A stretch of DNA of 64,000 bases, taken from the NCBI GenBank assembly GCA_039714495.1, contig JBDLJD010000001.1, positions 23,141 through 87,140 on the forward strand, given 5' to 3'. This DNA comes from JAJDNW01 sp039714495 (GTDB lineage Bacteria; Desulfobacterota; Desulfobacteria; Desulfobacterales; B30-G6). Positions 35,599-43,849 of the stretch are shown piece by piece. Made by a program: the position numbers and the translations under genes. Each line of letters starts with the position of its first letter. The stretch's first letter is position 1. The notes under the pieces are model-generated. The model ran no database searches, had not been told where the DNA came from, and saw nothing but the letters and a program-made list of their open reading frames with translations.

Positions 35599-35640
35599 AG
35601 AATGGTACCCATTCTTTAGATAACACGGCTGCGCCGCTAG
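35595..35640 (+). repeat. Stop-codon palindrome plus mini-hairpin after thyA
   Basis: CTAAAGAATGG-TAC-CCATTCTTTAG is a perfect 11-bp hairpin at 35595-35619 that contains the thyA TAA. It is followed by ATAACACGGCTGCGCCGCTAG, in which CGGC/GCCG form a second small hairpin. No T tract follows. Confidence 0.75.
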
Positions 35641-35748
35641 ATAGCCCTCAAGCCTATATACAAGACAGAGGCAAAATCCCAAGCCGGAGGGTTATCCCGA
35701 TTCGAATTTAATACGGTCGGTACTGGTTCACCATCCGGCGAAAACACA

Positions 35749-37134
35749 TTAGAATTCAATGCTATTGGGCGTCCTGGGAAAGGGAATCACGTCGCGGATG
35801 TTGGCGGCGCCGGTGAGCAGCATTAAAAGGCGCTCAAACCCCAAACCGAACCCGCTGTGGGGAACCGAGCCGAAGCGCCGGGAATCAAGATACCACCAGT
35901 AATTCTCTTTGGAAAGCCCGGTTTCAGCAATCCGCTGCTCAAGGACGGAAAGACGTTCCTCCCTTTGGGATCCGCCGATGATTTCACCTATCTTGGGGAC
36001 CAGAACATCCATGGCCGCCACCGTCTGGCCATCGTCATTGAGGCGCATGTAAAACGCTTTGATGTCCTTGGGATAATCGTAAACAATGACCGGCTTCTTG
36101 AAGTGTTCTTCCGTAAGATAGCGTTCGTGCTCGGATTGCAGATCCAAACCGTCCTTGATGTTGAAGTCGAATTTTTTATGCGCGTGTTTCAGGATGTCCA
36201 CAGCCTCTTTGTAAGGCAGCCTGACAAATGGTGATCCGACAATGGCCTCGAGGGTTTTCATAAGGCTTTTATCCACAAACCGGGCAAATAGCTCTATGTC
36301 CTCTTTGCTGTTCTGCATGATGGTGCTGCAGATATTCTGAACCATCTCCTCCCCCAGGTCCATGTTTCCCTCCAGGTCGCAGAAGGCCATTTCCGGCTCG
36401 ACCATCCAGAACTCTGCCACGTGGCGGCTGGTGTTTGAATTCTCTGCCCGGAACGTGGGGCCAAAGGTGTATACGTCTCCCAGGGACAGGGCAAACATTT
36501 CCACGGCAAGCTGTCCTGAAACGGTAAGACCGGTTTCTTGGCCGAAGAAGTCCTCGAGGTAGTCGGGTCTGCCGTCTTTTAGCGGCAGGTTGTCAAGGGG
36601 CATGGTGGTGACCCGGAAAAGTTCACCGGCACCCTCGGCATCCGATGAGGTGATAATGGGGGTGTGAATGTAGCGAAATCCCCGTTGTTTGAAGAAGCGG
36701 TGGATGGCGTAGGACAATTCGGAGCGAATACGGAATATAGCCCCATATTTATTGGTGCGCGGCCGCAAATGGGCGATTGTTCTTAGAAATTCATCGCTGT
36801 GCCGTTTTTTCTGCAACGGGAAATCCTCCGGCGCCAGGTGAACAATCGCTACCTGGGAAGCGATAAGTTCCCAGCTTTGTCCCTTGCCTTGGGATGCCAC
36901 CAGTTTGCCCTGAATGGCGACAGCCGAACCGGTGGTTATTTTTTTTATCTCTTCGTAGTTGCCCAGGGTGCTGTCGGCAATTACCTGAATGTTTTTGAGA
37001 CAGGACCCGTCATTGACCTCGATAAAGGAAAAGGTTTTGGTGTCCCGGCGCGTCCTCACCCACCCCTTGATCAGCACATCGTCCCAGGGTTCCGATGAAT
37101 TCAATATGACGTCGATCTTCGTTCGTTTTGCCAT
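35749..37134 (-). CDS. asnS: Asparaginyl-tRNA synthetase
   Basis: 461 residues, class II. The N-terminal OB-fold anticodon domain (VLIKGWVRTRRDTKTFSFIEVNDGS) is followed by the catalytic core with motif 2 (FRAENSNTSRHVAEFWMVEPE) and motif 3 (GLGFERLLMLLTGAANIRDVIPFPR). The asparagine-specific branch is favoured over AspRS by the FRAENSNTSRH segment and overall length. The ATG at 37134 is preceded by GAGG; the longer frame upstream has no support. It lies 28 bp after the HtrA gene's stop on the same strand. Confidence 0.95.
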   Translation of the reverse strand: MAKRTKIDVILNSSEPWDDVLIKGWVRTRRDTKTFSFIEVNDGSCLKNIQVIADSTLGNYEEIKKITTGSAVAIQGKLVASQGKGQSWELIASQVAIVHLAPEDFPLQKKRHSDEFLRTIAHLRPRTNKYGAIFRIRSELSYAIHRFFKQRGFRYIHTPIITSSDAEGAGELFRVTTMPLDNLPLKDGRPDYLEDFFGQETGLTVSGQLAVEMFALSLGDVYTFGPTFRAENSNTSRHVAEFWMVEPEMAFCDLEGNMDLGEEMVQNICSTIMQNSKEDIELFARFVDKSLMKTLEAIVGSPFVRLPYKEAVDILKHAHKKFDFNIKDGLDLQSEHERYLTEEHFKKPVIVYDYPKDIKAFYMRLNDDGQTVAAMDVLVPKIGEIIGGSQREERLSVLEQRIAETGLSKENYWWYLDSRRFGSVPHSGFGLGFERLLMLLTGAANIRDVIPFPRTPNSIEF

Positions 37135-37162
37135 TGTGTCCTCTGCTGTTGTTGCCAATAAT

Positions 37163-38551
37163 TTAGAGTTTGACACTGATGTAGTACCCTTGTTCTCCGC
37201 GCTGAATAAGGAGCACAACGGTTTTTTTCTGGCGGCAGCGGATCATCGCTTTTTTAAAATCATCGAGCGATTCAATGTTGAAATCATCCATCTGGCGGAT
37301 GACGTCGCCCGGTTCAACACCTATTTTGGCCAGGTAGGCCTGGGGCATCACTTCCGACACCACAACCCCTGCCGGGCTGTTGATTCTGAAAGCCTTGCGG
37401 TTTTTAGAGGAGAGGGATTCGACCCGGATGCCGAACAGGTTGTGGGCAAGATCCAGGGCGCGCTCCTCTGGGTAGGCACTTGTTTTCAAGGCAATAGTCA
37501 GTTTTTTCCCTCTGCGCAGGACGGTGAGGTGGACGGTGGAATCCACGGGATAATCCCTCATCGCCTGGTTAAAGCTCGAAATCGAAGAAACCGGCCTTTT
37601 TTCAATGGCCTGGAGGATATCCTCTTTCTTGATGCCGGCGCGTGTGGCCGGGCTGTCCGGCTCGACCGCTTTGACAAGCAGGCCCTTTTCTCCCGAAACC
37701 TTCAGGTAGCGGGCCAGGTCCGGGTCCATGTTTTGCAGCAACAGGCCGGTCCAGGAGAGCACCACCTCGCCATACTGGATAAGATCGGTAATGATACGCC
37801 GGGCCTTGTTGATGGGAATGGCAAAACCGATTCCCTGGGCTTTAACATAGATGGCAGTGTTGATACCTATCAGATCGCCATTGATATTGAGCAGCGGTCC
37901 CCCGCTGTTGCCGGGGTTGATGGAGGCGTCGGTCTGAATGAAGTTGTGGTAGATGGTGTCGTTGGAGCGAATGCTGCGGTTGAGGGCGCTGATGACCCCG
38001 GTGGTTACCGTGTGGGAGAAACCAAAGGGGTTGCCGATGGCGATGACGGTTTCGCCGATCATGAGGTCGTCCGAGAGGCCCATTTCAATGGCTGGAAGAT
38101 CCTCTTCGGATTTGATGCGCAGAACCGCCAGGTCTGAATCCGGGTCAGCGCCCACCAGTTGAGCCTTGAATGTTCGTTCATCCTGGAGCACCACGGAAAT
38201 ATCTTCGGCCTTGGCAATGACATGCGCATTGGTAAGGATGAACCCTCTTTTCCCGTCGATGATGACCCCGGATCCGAGGCTGGTTCTTTTGTCGCTCTGT
38301 CTGAACCCCGGATCAAAAAAATCTTTGAAAAACGAATCGAAGAAGGGGTTCATGCCGAATCCCGAAAACGGGTGGGATTGTCTGGTAATTTCATATTCGG
38401 AGCTGACATTGACCACAGCAGTGCTTACTTTTTCAACTGCGCTGACAATGGCATCCCGACGGTTGTACTCGGACCGACTATTCGTCGGTAGACATAAGGT
38501 TATAAAAAAAATGACAATAATGATGTTCGTGCGTATTATGTGTTTTATCAT
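37163..38551 (-). CDS. HtrA/DegP-family periplasmic serine protease
   Basis: About 462 residues from the ATG at 38551; an upstream TTG at 38581 is possible, and neither has a good ribosome binding site. A signal peptide (IIIVIFFITLCLP) leads into a trypsin-like domain with the triad His in ILTNAHVI, Asp in PDSDLAVLRI and Ser in NPGNSGGPLLN. Two PDZ domains follow (about 260-350 and 375-455, the latter with VMPQAYLAKIGVEPGDVI). It degrades or refolds misfolded envelope proteins. Probably co-transcribed with asnS. Confidence 0.92.
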   Translation of the reverse strand: MIKHIIRTNIIIVIFFITLCLPTNSRSEYNRRDAIVSAVEKVSTAVVNVSSEYEITRQSHPFSGFGMNPFFDSFFKDFFDPGFRQSDKRTSLGSGVIIDGKRGFILTNAHVIAKAEDISVVLQDERTFKAQLVGADPDSDLAVLRIKSEEDLPAIEMGLSDDLMIGETVIAIGNPFGFSHTVTTGVISALNRSIRSNDTIYHNFIQTDASINPGNSGGPLLNINGDLIGINTAIYVKAQGIGFAIPINKARRIITDLIQYGEVVLSWTGLLLQNMDPDLARYLKVSGEKGLLVKAVEPDSPATRAGIKKEDILQAIEKRPVSSISSFNQAMRDYPVDSTVHLTVLRRGKKLTIALKTSAYPEERALDLAHNLFGIRVESLSSKNRKAFRINSPAGVVVSEVMPQAYLAKIGVEPGDVIRQMDDFNIESLDDFKKAMIRCRQKKTVVLLIQRGEQGYYISVKL

Positions 38552-38623
38552 AAGAGTTAATTTGTTATAGATAGTGTGCAACGGAACCCAACACTAAGCT
38601 ATTTAATTTTAATATAAAAATTA

Positions 38624-38717
38624 ACATTAAAAACAGGCAGACAACCGTGGTTTTGATTAGAGGGTAACCATGAAGGGGGTGGTATCAGTGGACAACGCCC
38701 CAGCTTTGTTTTTAATG
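38624..38717. repeat. Inverted-repeat-bounded leader before the radical SAM gene
   Basis: ACATTAAAAAC (38624-38634) and GTTTTTAATGT (38707-38717) are exact complements enclosing about 72 nt. The enclosed part contains a further possible pairing (CGTGGTT / AACCATG). The segment ends 9 nt before the start codon at 38727. It may be a folded 5' leader or a cruciform-forming site. Confidence 0.5.
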
Positions 38718-38726
38718 TGACATAAC

Positions 38727-41255
38727 ATGATACCAAAAAGCATTCAAGATCTCTTACCCCTTGTGGAGCGGCCCAGCCGCTATCTGGGCAGTGAAATCAA
38801 CACGATTCGCAAGGATCTGTCGCAAACAGCACTTACGTTTGCGCTTGCATTTCCCGATCTCTATGAAATCGGAACATCCCATTTCGGTGTTCAGATTCTA
38901 TACCATGTTCTGAACGGACATCCGAATATTGCCGCGGAAAGGGTGTTTGCCCCGGCCGAAGACGTGGAGGCGCTGCTGCGTTCGACCCAAACACCTCTCA
39001 CCAGTCTCGAAACCCATACCCCCTTGAACAATTTCGACATAATCGGTTTCAGCCTGTTGTATGAACTGAATTACACTAATATTTTAACCATACTGGACCT
39101 GGCCGGGATTCCCTTTTTTGCCCGTGACCGGGACCCGGCCTTTCCGCTTGTGGTGGGCGGGGGGCCTTGTGCCTGTAATCCGGAGCCGTTGGCTGATTTT
39201 TTCGATGCGTTTGTCATCGGAGATGGCGAGGAGGCGGTCCTCGAGATGGCGGAAGCCTGGCTTGCGCAAAAAAAAGCCGGTGCTGTTGACAGGGCCGCGG
39301 TCCTTGATGCCTGGTCTTCCATTACCGGTGTGTATATACCGGCCAGGTTCCCCGTACGCTATAGCCCGTCTGGTTTTCAGGCGCTCGATCAGCCTTTTCA
39401 GGAAGCCGATCAAAAACCCGCAACGGTTAAAAGGGCCGTTCTGGCCGATCTGAACGGTGCCGCATTTCCAGCGACCCCGATTCTTCCCTTTGGAAGACCG
39501 GTTCACGATCGACTGCGGCTCGAGGTTTCCAGGGGGTGTACCAGGGGATGCCGGTTCTGTCAGGCGGGTATGATCTACCGTCCTGTCAGGGAGCGTTCGG
39601 AGGCGACCCTCATGAACATGTCCCGGGCATCCCTGGACAGCACCGGTTATGAAGATATTTCCCTGCTTTCTCTCAGTACCGGCGATTACAGTTGTATCGC
39701 GTCTCTCATGGCCGGGCTTATGGATGCGAACGCATCAAATCACACGGCCGTATCCCTGCCGTCTTTGAGGGCCGGGACGCTGACGCCGGAGTTGATGGCG
39801 CATATAAAAAGGGTTCGGAAAACCGGTTTTACCATTGCCCCCGAAGCCGGGAGCCAGCGGTTGAGAAATGTGATCAATAAAAACATAAGCCGGGAAGAAA
39901 TTCTTGTAACGGTAAAAAATGCGTTCGGTCTGGGGTGGCAGGTAATCAAGCTCTATTTTATGATCGGCCTGCCTACGGAAACAGATCAGGATCTTGAGGG
40001 AATTGTCGAACTTGTGGAAGACTTGAGGAAAATTAAGGGCCACAAGGGACGACCGGGCAAGATCAATGTCAGTGTTACCACCTTTATTCCCAAACCCCAC
40101 ACGCCGTTTCAATGGCACTCTCAGATTTCGCTTGAGGAATCCAGGGAAAAAATCAACTGGCTGAGGGCCCGCTTGAAAAAGCCCGGGGTTCAGTTCAAGT
40201 GGCAGAATCCGGATGTCAGTTTTCTCGAAGGGCTTTGGGCCCGCGGCGATCGACGGCTGTCAAAACTACTGATTACAGCATACCAGAAAGGCTGCCGCTT
40301 CGACGGCTGGAGTGACCATTTCAATTTCCGGGTGTGGGAGACCGCCTTTTCCGAAGCGGGTATGGATGTTCCTTTTTATGTAAATCGAAAAAGGGATCTG
40401 GATGAACCGCTTCCCTGGGACCATATAGATATGAGGGTGCATAAGTCCTTTCTGGTACAAGAGTGGCAGGCTGCCCATGATGAGCGGGTGGTTTTGGATT
40501 GCCGGTGGAATCCGTGCAACGACTGTGGTGTCTGTGATTTTGAAACCATTCAGCCCCGCCTGCACGAGCGGTGTGAAAATCGGTCCGTGACCCACACCGC
40601 AGTGGTCGAGAACGAGCCGGGATTCTACAAGGTCTTTGAACTGGCCTATTCCAAAACCGGCAGCGCAAAGTACTTTGCCCACCTGGAGTTGGCCAATATC
40701 ATGATACGCGCCCTGAGGCGCGCCAGGATCCCCGTGAAATATTCCGAGGGGTATCATCCCATGCCTAAAATCTCCTTTGACGACCCCCTGCCTGTTGGCA
40801 TCGAGAGTCTCAAAGAGCGGCTTTTTATCACCGTCCCCGGGCACCTGGACGGCAAGGATATTCTGTCGCGTTTAGCACCCGAGCTGCCGGAAGGGATCGC
40901 GCTGAAAACATGCACCCTGGCCAGCAAAAAGAGAAAACCAGACAAGGACACCGAGGAAAACTATTCTGTTGAATTACAGGAAGGCGTATTCGAATCCGGT
41001 CATCTGGAGCGATTTTCCAATTGTCGGGAATACCTGTATGTGCGCCAAAACCGAAAAGGCAGGCAAAAAAGCTTTGACTTGAAAAAAGCAGTGCCCCATA
41101 TAGTGTTGAAAAGTGTGAAGAAAATAGAGGTGCGGATCCGCAAGGAAAACGGTGTGACCCTGCGGCCCCATGAAATATTAAGCCAGATATTCGGCTTGTC
41201 CCGGGATGAGCTGAAAACGGCAACCGTAATCAAAGGGTTGGGGGAACATGTATAA
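38727..41255 (+). CDS. Radical SAM protein with B12-binding-like N-terminus and C-terminal DUF2344
   Basis: 842 residues. The radical SAM cluster site is SRGCTRGCRFCQAG at about residue 270, with the CX3CX2C spacing. The N-terminal 200 residues have the cobalamin-binding-like layout of this family (LYEIGTSHFGVQILYHVLNG; VVGGGPCACNPEPL). A Cys-rich stretch near residue 595 (NPCNDCGVCDF) could hold a second cluster. The last 200 residues match the DUF2344 family. Chemistry is unknown, but these proteins are repeatedly found beside RNase G, as here, with an 8-nt overlap, suggesting a tie to RNA or ribosome maturation (inference). Confidence 0.85.
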   Translation: MIPKSIQDLLPLVERPSRYLGSEINTIRKDLSQTALTFALAFPDLYEIGTSHFGVQILYHVLNGHPNIAAERVFAPAEDVEALLRSTQTPLTSLETHTPLNNFDIIGFSLLYELNYTNILTILDLAGIPFFARDRDPAFPLVVGGGPCACNPEPLADFFDAFVIGDGEEAVLEMAEAWLAQKKAGAVDRAAVLDAWSSITGVYIPARFPVRYSPSGFQALDQPFQEADQKPATVKRAVLADLNGAAFPATPILPFGRPVHDRLRLEVSRGCTRGCRFCQAGMIYRPVRERSEATLMNMSRASLDSTGYEDISLLSLSTGDYSCIASLMAGLMDANASNHTAVSLPSLRAGTLTPELMAHIKRVRKTGFTIAPEAGSQRLRNVINKNISREEILVTVKNAFGLGWQVIKLYFMIGLPTETDQDLEGIVELVEDLRKIKGHKGRPGKINVSVTTFIPKPHTPFQWHSQISLEESREKINWLRARLKKPGVQFKWQNPDVSFLEGLWARGDRRLSKLLITAYQKGCRFDGWSDHFNFRVWETAFSEAGMDVPFYVNRKRDLDEPLPWDHIDMRVHKSFLVQEWQAAHDERVVLDCRWNPCNDCGVCDFETIQPRLHERCENRSVTHTAVVENEPGFYKVFELAYSKTGSAKYFAHLELANIMIRALRRARIPVKYSEGYHPMPKISFDDPLPVGIESLKERLFITVPGHLDGKDILSRLAPELPEGIALKTCTLASKKRKPDKDTEENYSVELQEGVFESGHLERFSNCREYLYVRQNRKGRQKSFDLKKAVPHIVLKSVKKIEVRIRKENGVTLRPHEILSQIFGLSRDELKTATVIKGLGEHV

Positions 41256-42804
41256 ACAGATTGTCATCAATGTAGCCGACCACGAGACGCGCGTGGCCCT
41301 GTTGGAGGATGGCACCATCGCCGAGCTTTTCATAGAAAGAAAAGACGGTACCGACAGCGCCGGGAATATCTATAAGGGCAGGGTGCAGCGGGTGCTGCCG
41401 GGCATGCAGGCCGCTTTTGTGGATATTGGTCTGACGCAGGCGGCGTTTATTTATGTGGATGACGTGATTGGGGCGCGTATCGAAGATGTCGAACGCTACT
41501 TTAACGAAAAAAAGAAACAGGAAGAAAGCGAACCTGAAAATTCCGAAGAAGCCGAGGGACGCGAAGGAAATGGGCGGAAAGACACTTTTTTTGCCCGGCA
41601 AAACATAGAGGGACTTATAACGGAAGGTCAGGAAATACTGGTGCAGGTGGCAAAATCGCCCATGGAGACCAAGGGAGCCAGGATAACCTCCCATGTGTCG
41701 CTGCCCGGACGCTTCCTGGTGCTGATGCCGACATCTGATCACATCGGCATATCCCGCCGCATAGAAGATCCCGTGGAAAGGGATCGCTTGAAAGAGATTG
41801 TCGCCTCACTGAGAACCGAACAGTTGGGGTATATTGTGAGAACGGCAGCCGAAGGCGTGCGTCAGGAAAAGCTTGCCTATGAAATGGGATTTCTGAAAAA
41901 CCTCTGGGAAGGGATTAAAAACAAACACAGCAGTATGCCGGCCCCCTCCCTGTTGCACAAGGAGTTGTCGGTGAGCCTCAGGGCGGTGCGGGACCTCCTT
42001 ATTCAAGAGGCCGAAAAGCTGATTGTCGACTCGAGAACGGGGTATGAAAGCATCCTCTCTTTTCTGGACACATTCATGCCCAGCCTCAAGGATTCGGTGG
42101 AACTGTACGAGGGGCGTGAACCGATTTTTGACGCCTATAATCTGGAAGGGGATATTTCAAGGGCGCTCAGGAGAAAAGTGTGGCTGAAATCAGGCGGGTA
42201 TATCGTTATTGAACATACGGAGGCTCTGGTGGCCATCGATGTCAATACCGGCAGGTATGTGGGCAAACACAACCTTGAAGAGACGATCACCAAGACCAAT
42301 CTCGAGGCTGTCAAGGAAATCGCCTACCAGATCCGTTTAAGGGACATCGGCGGCATCATCATTATCGATTTTATCGATATGGAAAAAAAGTCCAACCAGG
42401 AAAAAGTATTCAATTCCCTTCAGGATGCCCTTAAAAAAGACCGGAGCAAGACCAATGTGCTGCCCATGTCGGAGATGGGGTTGATCCAGATGACCCGCAA
42501 ACGTATCCGTAAGCCGCTCACGCGCCTGTTGTGTGAACCCTGCTTTTACTGTGAGGGGGAAGGCTATTTAATATCTAAAAAAACAATATGTTATAATATA
42601 TACCGAGATGTGATCCGCGACTCCAGGGATATGTTGGGCAAACGACTGACCTTAAGGGTCAACCCTGAAATTGCCGAACAGCTTTATGGTGAGGAAAGCC
42701 ACCTTATTCTGGCCCTGGAGCGGCAGATTGAAAAACGGGTCGTTGTCTATCCCAATCCGGAATTTCATATGGAGCAGTTCGATATTCTTGAAAACATGAG
42801 CTGA
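41248..42804 (+). CDS. rng: Ribonuclease E/G family, RNase G
   Basis: 518 residues. The S1 RNA-binding domain at the N-terminus (YKGRVQRVLPGMQAAFVDIGL) contains a charged Glu/Lys-rich insert near residues 85-115. The DNase I-like core has the catalytic metal site in VAIDVNTGRYVGK and IIDFIDM. The zinc-link LCEPCFYCEGEG, needed for dimerisation, is intact. It processes 16S rRNA 5' ends and degrades mRNA. The start overlaps the upstream radical SAM gene by 8 nt. It lacks the long RNase E C-terminal scaffold. Confidence 0.95.
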   Translation: MYKQIVINVADHETRVALLEDGTIAELFIERKDGTDSAGNIYKGRVQRVLPGMQAAFVDIGLTQAAFIYVDDVIGARIEDVERYFNEKKKQEESEPENSEEAEGREGNGRKDTFFARQNIEGLITEGQEILVQVAKSPMETKGARITSHVSLPGRFLVLMPTSDHIGISRRIEDPVERDRLKEIVASLRTEQLGYIVRTAAEGVRQEKLAYEMGFLKNLWEGIKNKHSSMPAPSLLHKELSVSLRAVRDLLIQEAEKLIVDSRTGYESILSFLDTFMPSLKDSVELYEGREPIFDAYNLEGDISRALRRKVWLKSGGYIVIEHTEALVAIDVNTGRYVGKHNLEETITKTNLEAVKEIAYQIRLRDIGGIIIIDFIDMEKKSNQEKVFNSLQDALKKDRSKTNVLPMSEMGLIQMTRKRIRKPLTRLLCEPCFYCEGEGYLISKKTICYNIYRDVIRDSRDMLGKRLTLRVNPEIAEQLYGEESHLILALERQIEKRVVVYPNPEFHMEQFDILENMS

Positions 42805-42811
42805 TGACCCG

Positions 42812-42831
42812 CAATAAAAGTTTTATTGACA
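42812..42831. promoter_or_regulatory. CAATAAAA-G-TTTTATTG palindrome overlapping a TTGACA box
   Basis: Just after rng, an 8+8 palindrome with a single central G overlaps TTGACA at 42826-42831. The TTGACA could be the -35 of rpmH, with no strong -10 at 16-18 nt. The palindrome could be the 3' end signal of rng, an operator for rpmH, or both. Confidence 0.3.
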
Positions 42832-42909
42832 ACAACCTTGAGTTGTGATTAGGTCGCTTGATTAAGCTTTTGAATATAAATAAATAGCAATAATACAAGG
42901 AAAAGAAGC

Positions 42910-43044
42910 ATGAAAAGAACATATCAGCCAAGTAAAATCAAACGCGCCCGGACGCATGGGTTTCTCAAAAGGATGTCCACGAAGCAGGGCAGGAAAATTA
43001 TCAATAGAAGAAGGCAAAAGGGGAGAAAACGGTTGACGGTATAA
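42910..43044 (+). CDS. rpmH: Large ribosomal subunit protein bL34
   Basis: 44 residues, MKRTYQPSKIKRARTHGF at the start and RRRQKGRKRLTV at the end, an unmistakable bL34. It binds 23S rRNA in the large subunit. The AAGGAAAAGAAGC leader gives a good ribosome binding site. Its position before rnpA, yidD, yidC, khpB and mnmE is the conserved bacterial order near the origin. A dnaA gene, often upstream of rpmH, is not seen here; rng is there instead. Confidence 0.97.
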   Translation: MKRTYQPSKIKRARTHGFLKRMSTKQGRKIINRRRQKGRKRLTV

Positions 43045-43137
43045 AACCGAGTATCCTTGAAAAACCCCTAAACCGCATCAGCGGAAAGGAATGCTAATCG
43101 GTTTCAATTAATTATTTGGCGGAAAAGAAGAGCCTTC

Positions 43138-43515
43138 TTGGTGCAGAGAGACTGGTTGTTGACAAAGCAGACATTTACCAAGGCAGACCGACTAAGAAAA
43201 CGCCCGGAGTTCGTACACCTTTCAAAGACCGGGCGACGCGTACACGACTCGCACTTCATCGTTCTGTTTGCTCCCGGTCATCATCAGCGGTCACGCCTTG
43301 GCGTTACTGCAACCAAGCGGGTTGGGAATGCGGTTACCAGAAATCGGATCAAACGGTTGTCTCGTGAATTTTTTCGGTTAAAACAAGATACAGTCGGAAC
43401 GCATCTGGACATTAACATCATCGCGAAAAAAGCGGCAACCGGACTGACGTCGGCAGAGACGTTCACAAAACTCGAGAGTTTGTTTAAAAAAATTGAGAGA
43501 TACTGTGTTTGTTAA
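43138..43515 (+). CDS. rnpA: Ribonuclease P protein component
   Basis: About 125 residues. The RNase P protein fold is visible as KADRLRKRPEFVHLSKTGRRV at the N-terminus and the RNA-binding RNR motif in RLGVTATKRVGNAVTRNRIKRL. It assists the catalytic RNA in cutting tRNA 5' leaders. The start is a TTG at 43138 or the GTG at 43141; no ATG is available, and a GAAGAG element lies just upstream. It overlaps yidD at its 3' end. Confidence 0.93.
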   Translation: MVQRDWLLTKQTFTKADRLRKRPEFVHLSKTGRRVHDSHFIVLFAPGHHQRSRLGVTATKRVGNAVTRNRIKRLSREFFRLKQDTVGTHLDINIIAKKAATGLTSAETFTKLESLFKKIERYCVC

Positions 43516-43720
43516 AAAGATATTTCTTACACTCATCACCCTCTATCAAACATTCATATCTCCCTTGATGATGCCGGCATGCAGGTTCTACCCCAGTTGT
43601 TCCGAATACGCACACGAGGCCATCGATCGTTATGGGATCGCAAAAGGACTCGTACTTGCTTTAAAAAGAATTTCAAGGTGCCATCCCTTCAATCCGGGAG
43701 GGGTTGACCCTGTTCCTTGA
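43505..43720 (+). CDS. yidD: Membrane protein insertion efficiency factor YidD
   Basis: About 71 residues from the GTG at 43505; an in-frame TTG at 43493 is also possible. The family signature is complete: LITLYQTFISPLMMPACRFYPSCSEYAHEAI, then SRCHPFNPGGVDPVP. It associates with the inner membrane and helps YidC-dependent insertion. Its first codons overlap the end of rnpA by 11 nt, a conserved arrangement. Confidence 0.93.
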   Translation: MFVKKIFLTLITLYQTFISPLMMPACRFYPSCSEYAHEAIDRYGIAKGLVLALKRISRCHPFNPGGVDPVP

Positions 43721-43804
43721 ATTTTTACCCAACCTGTGGAAACCCTTAAACATCGACCGACACAAGGGTCGACTCCTCTTTCCCTTATCCGATTTGACGT
43801 AGAC

Positions 43805-43832
43805 CTCTAGGTCCGCCGTTCCGGACCTAGAG
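43805..43832 (+). terminator. Hairpin between yidD and yidC
   Basis: CTCTAGGTCCG-CCGTTC-CGGACCTAGAG, 11-bp perfect arms, 17 nt before the yidC start and within reach of its ribosome binding site. With no T tract it is more likely a processing or translation-control structure than a terminator. Confidence 0.55.
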
Positions 43833-43849
43833 ATTTCCAGGAGAATATT

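Noticed and set aside
36989..38137. 382-codon plus-strand frame opposite htrA
   Set aside because: Antisense shadow of htrA and asnS, whose conserved motifs are unambiguous.
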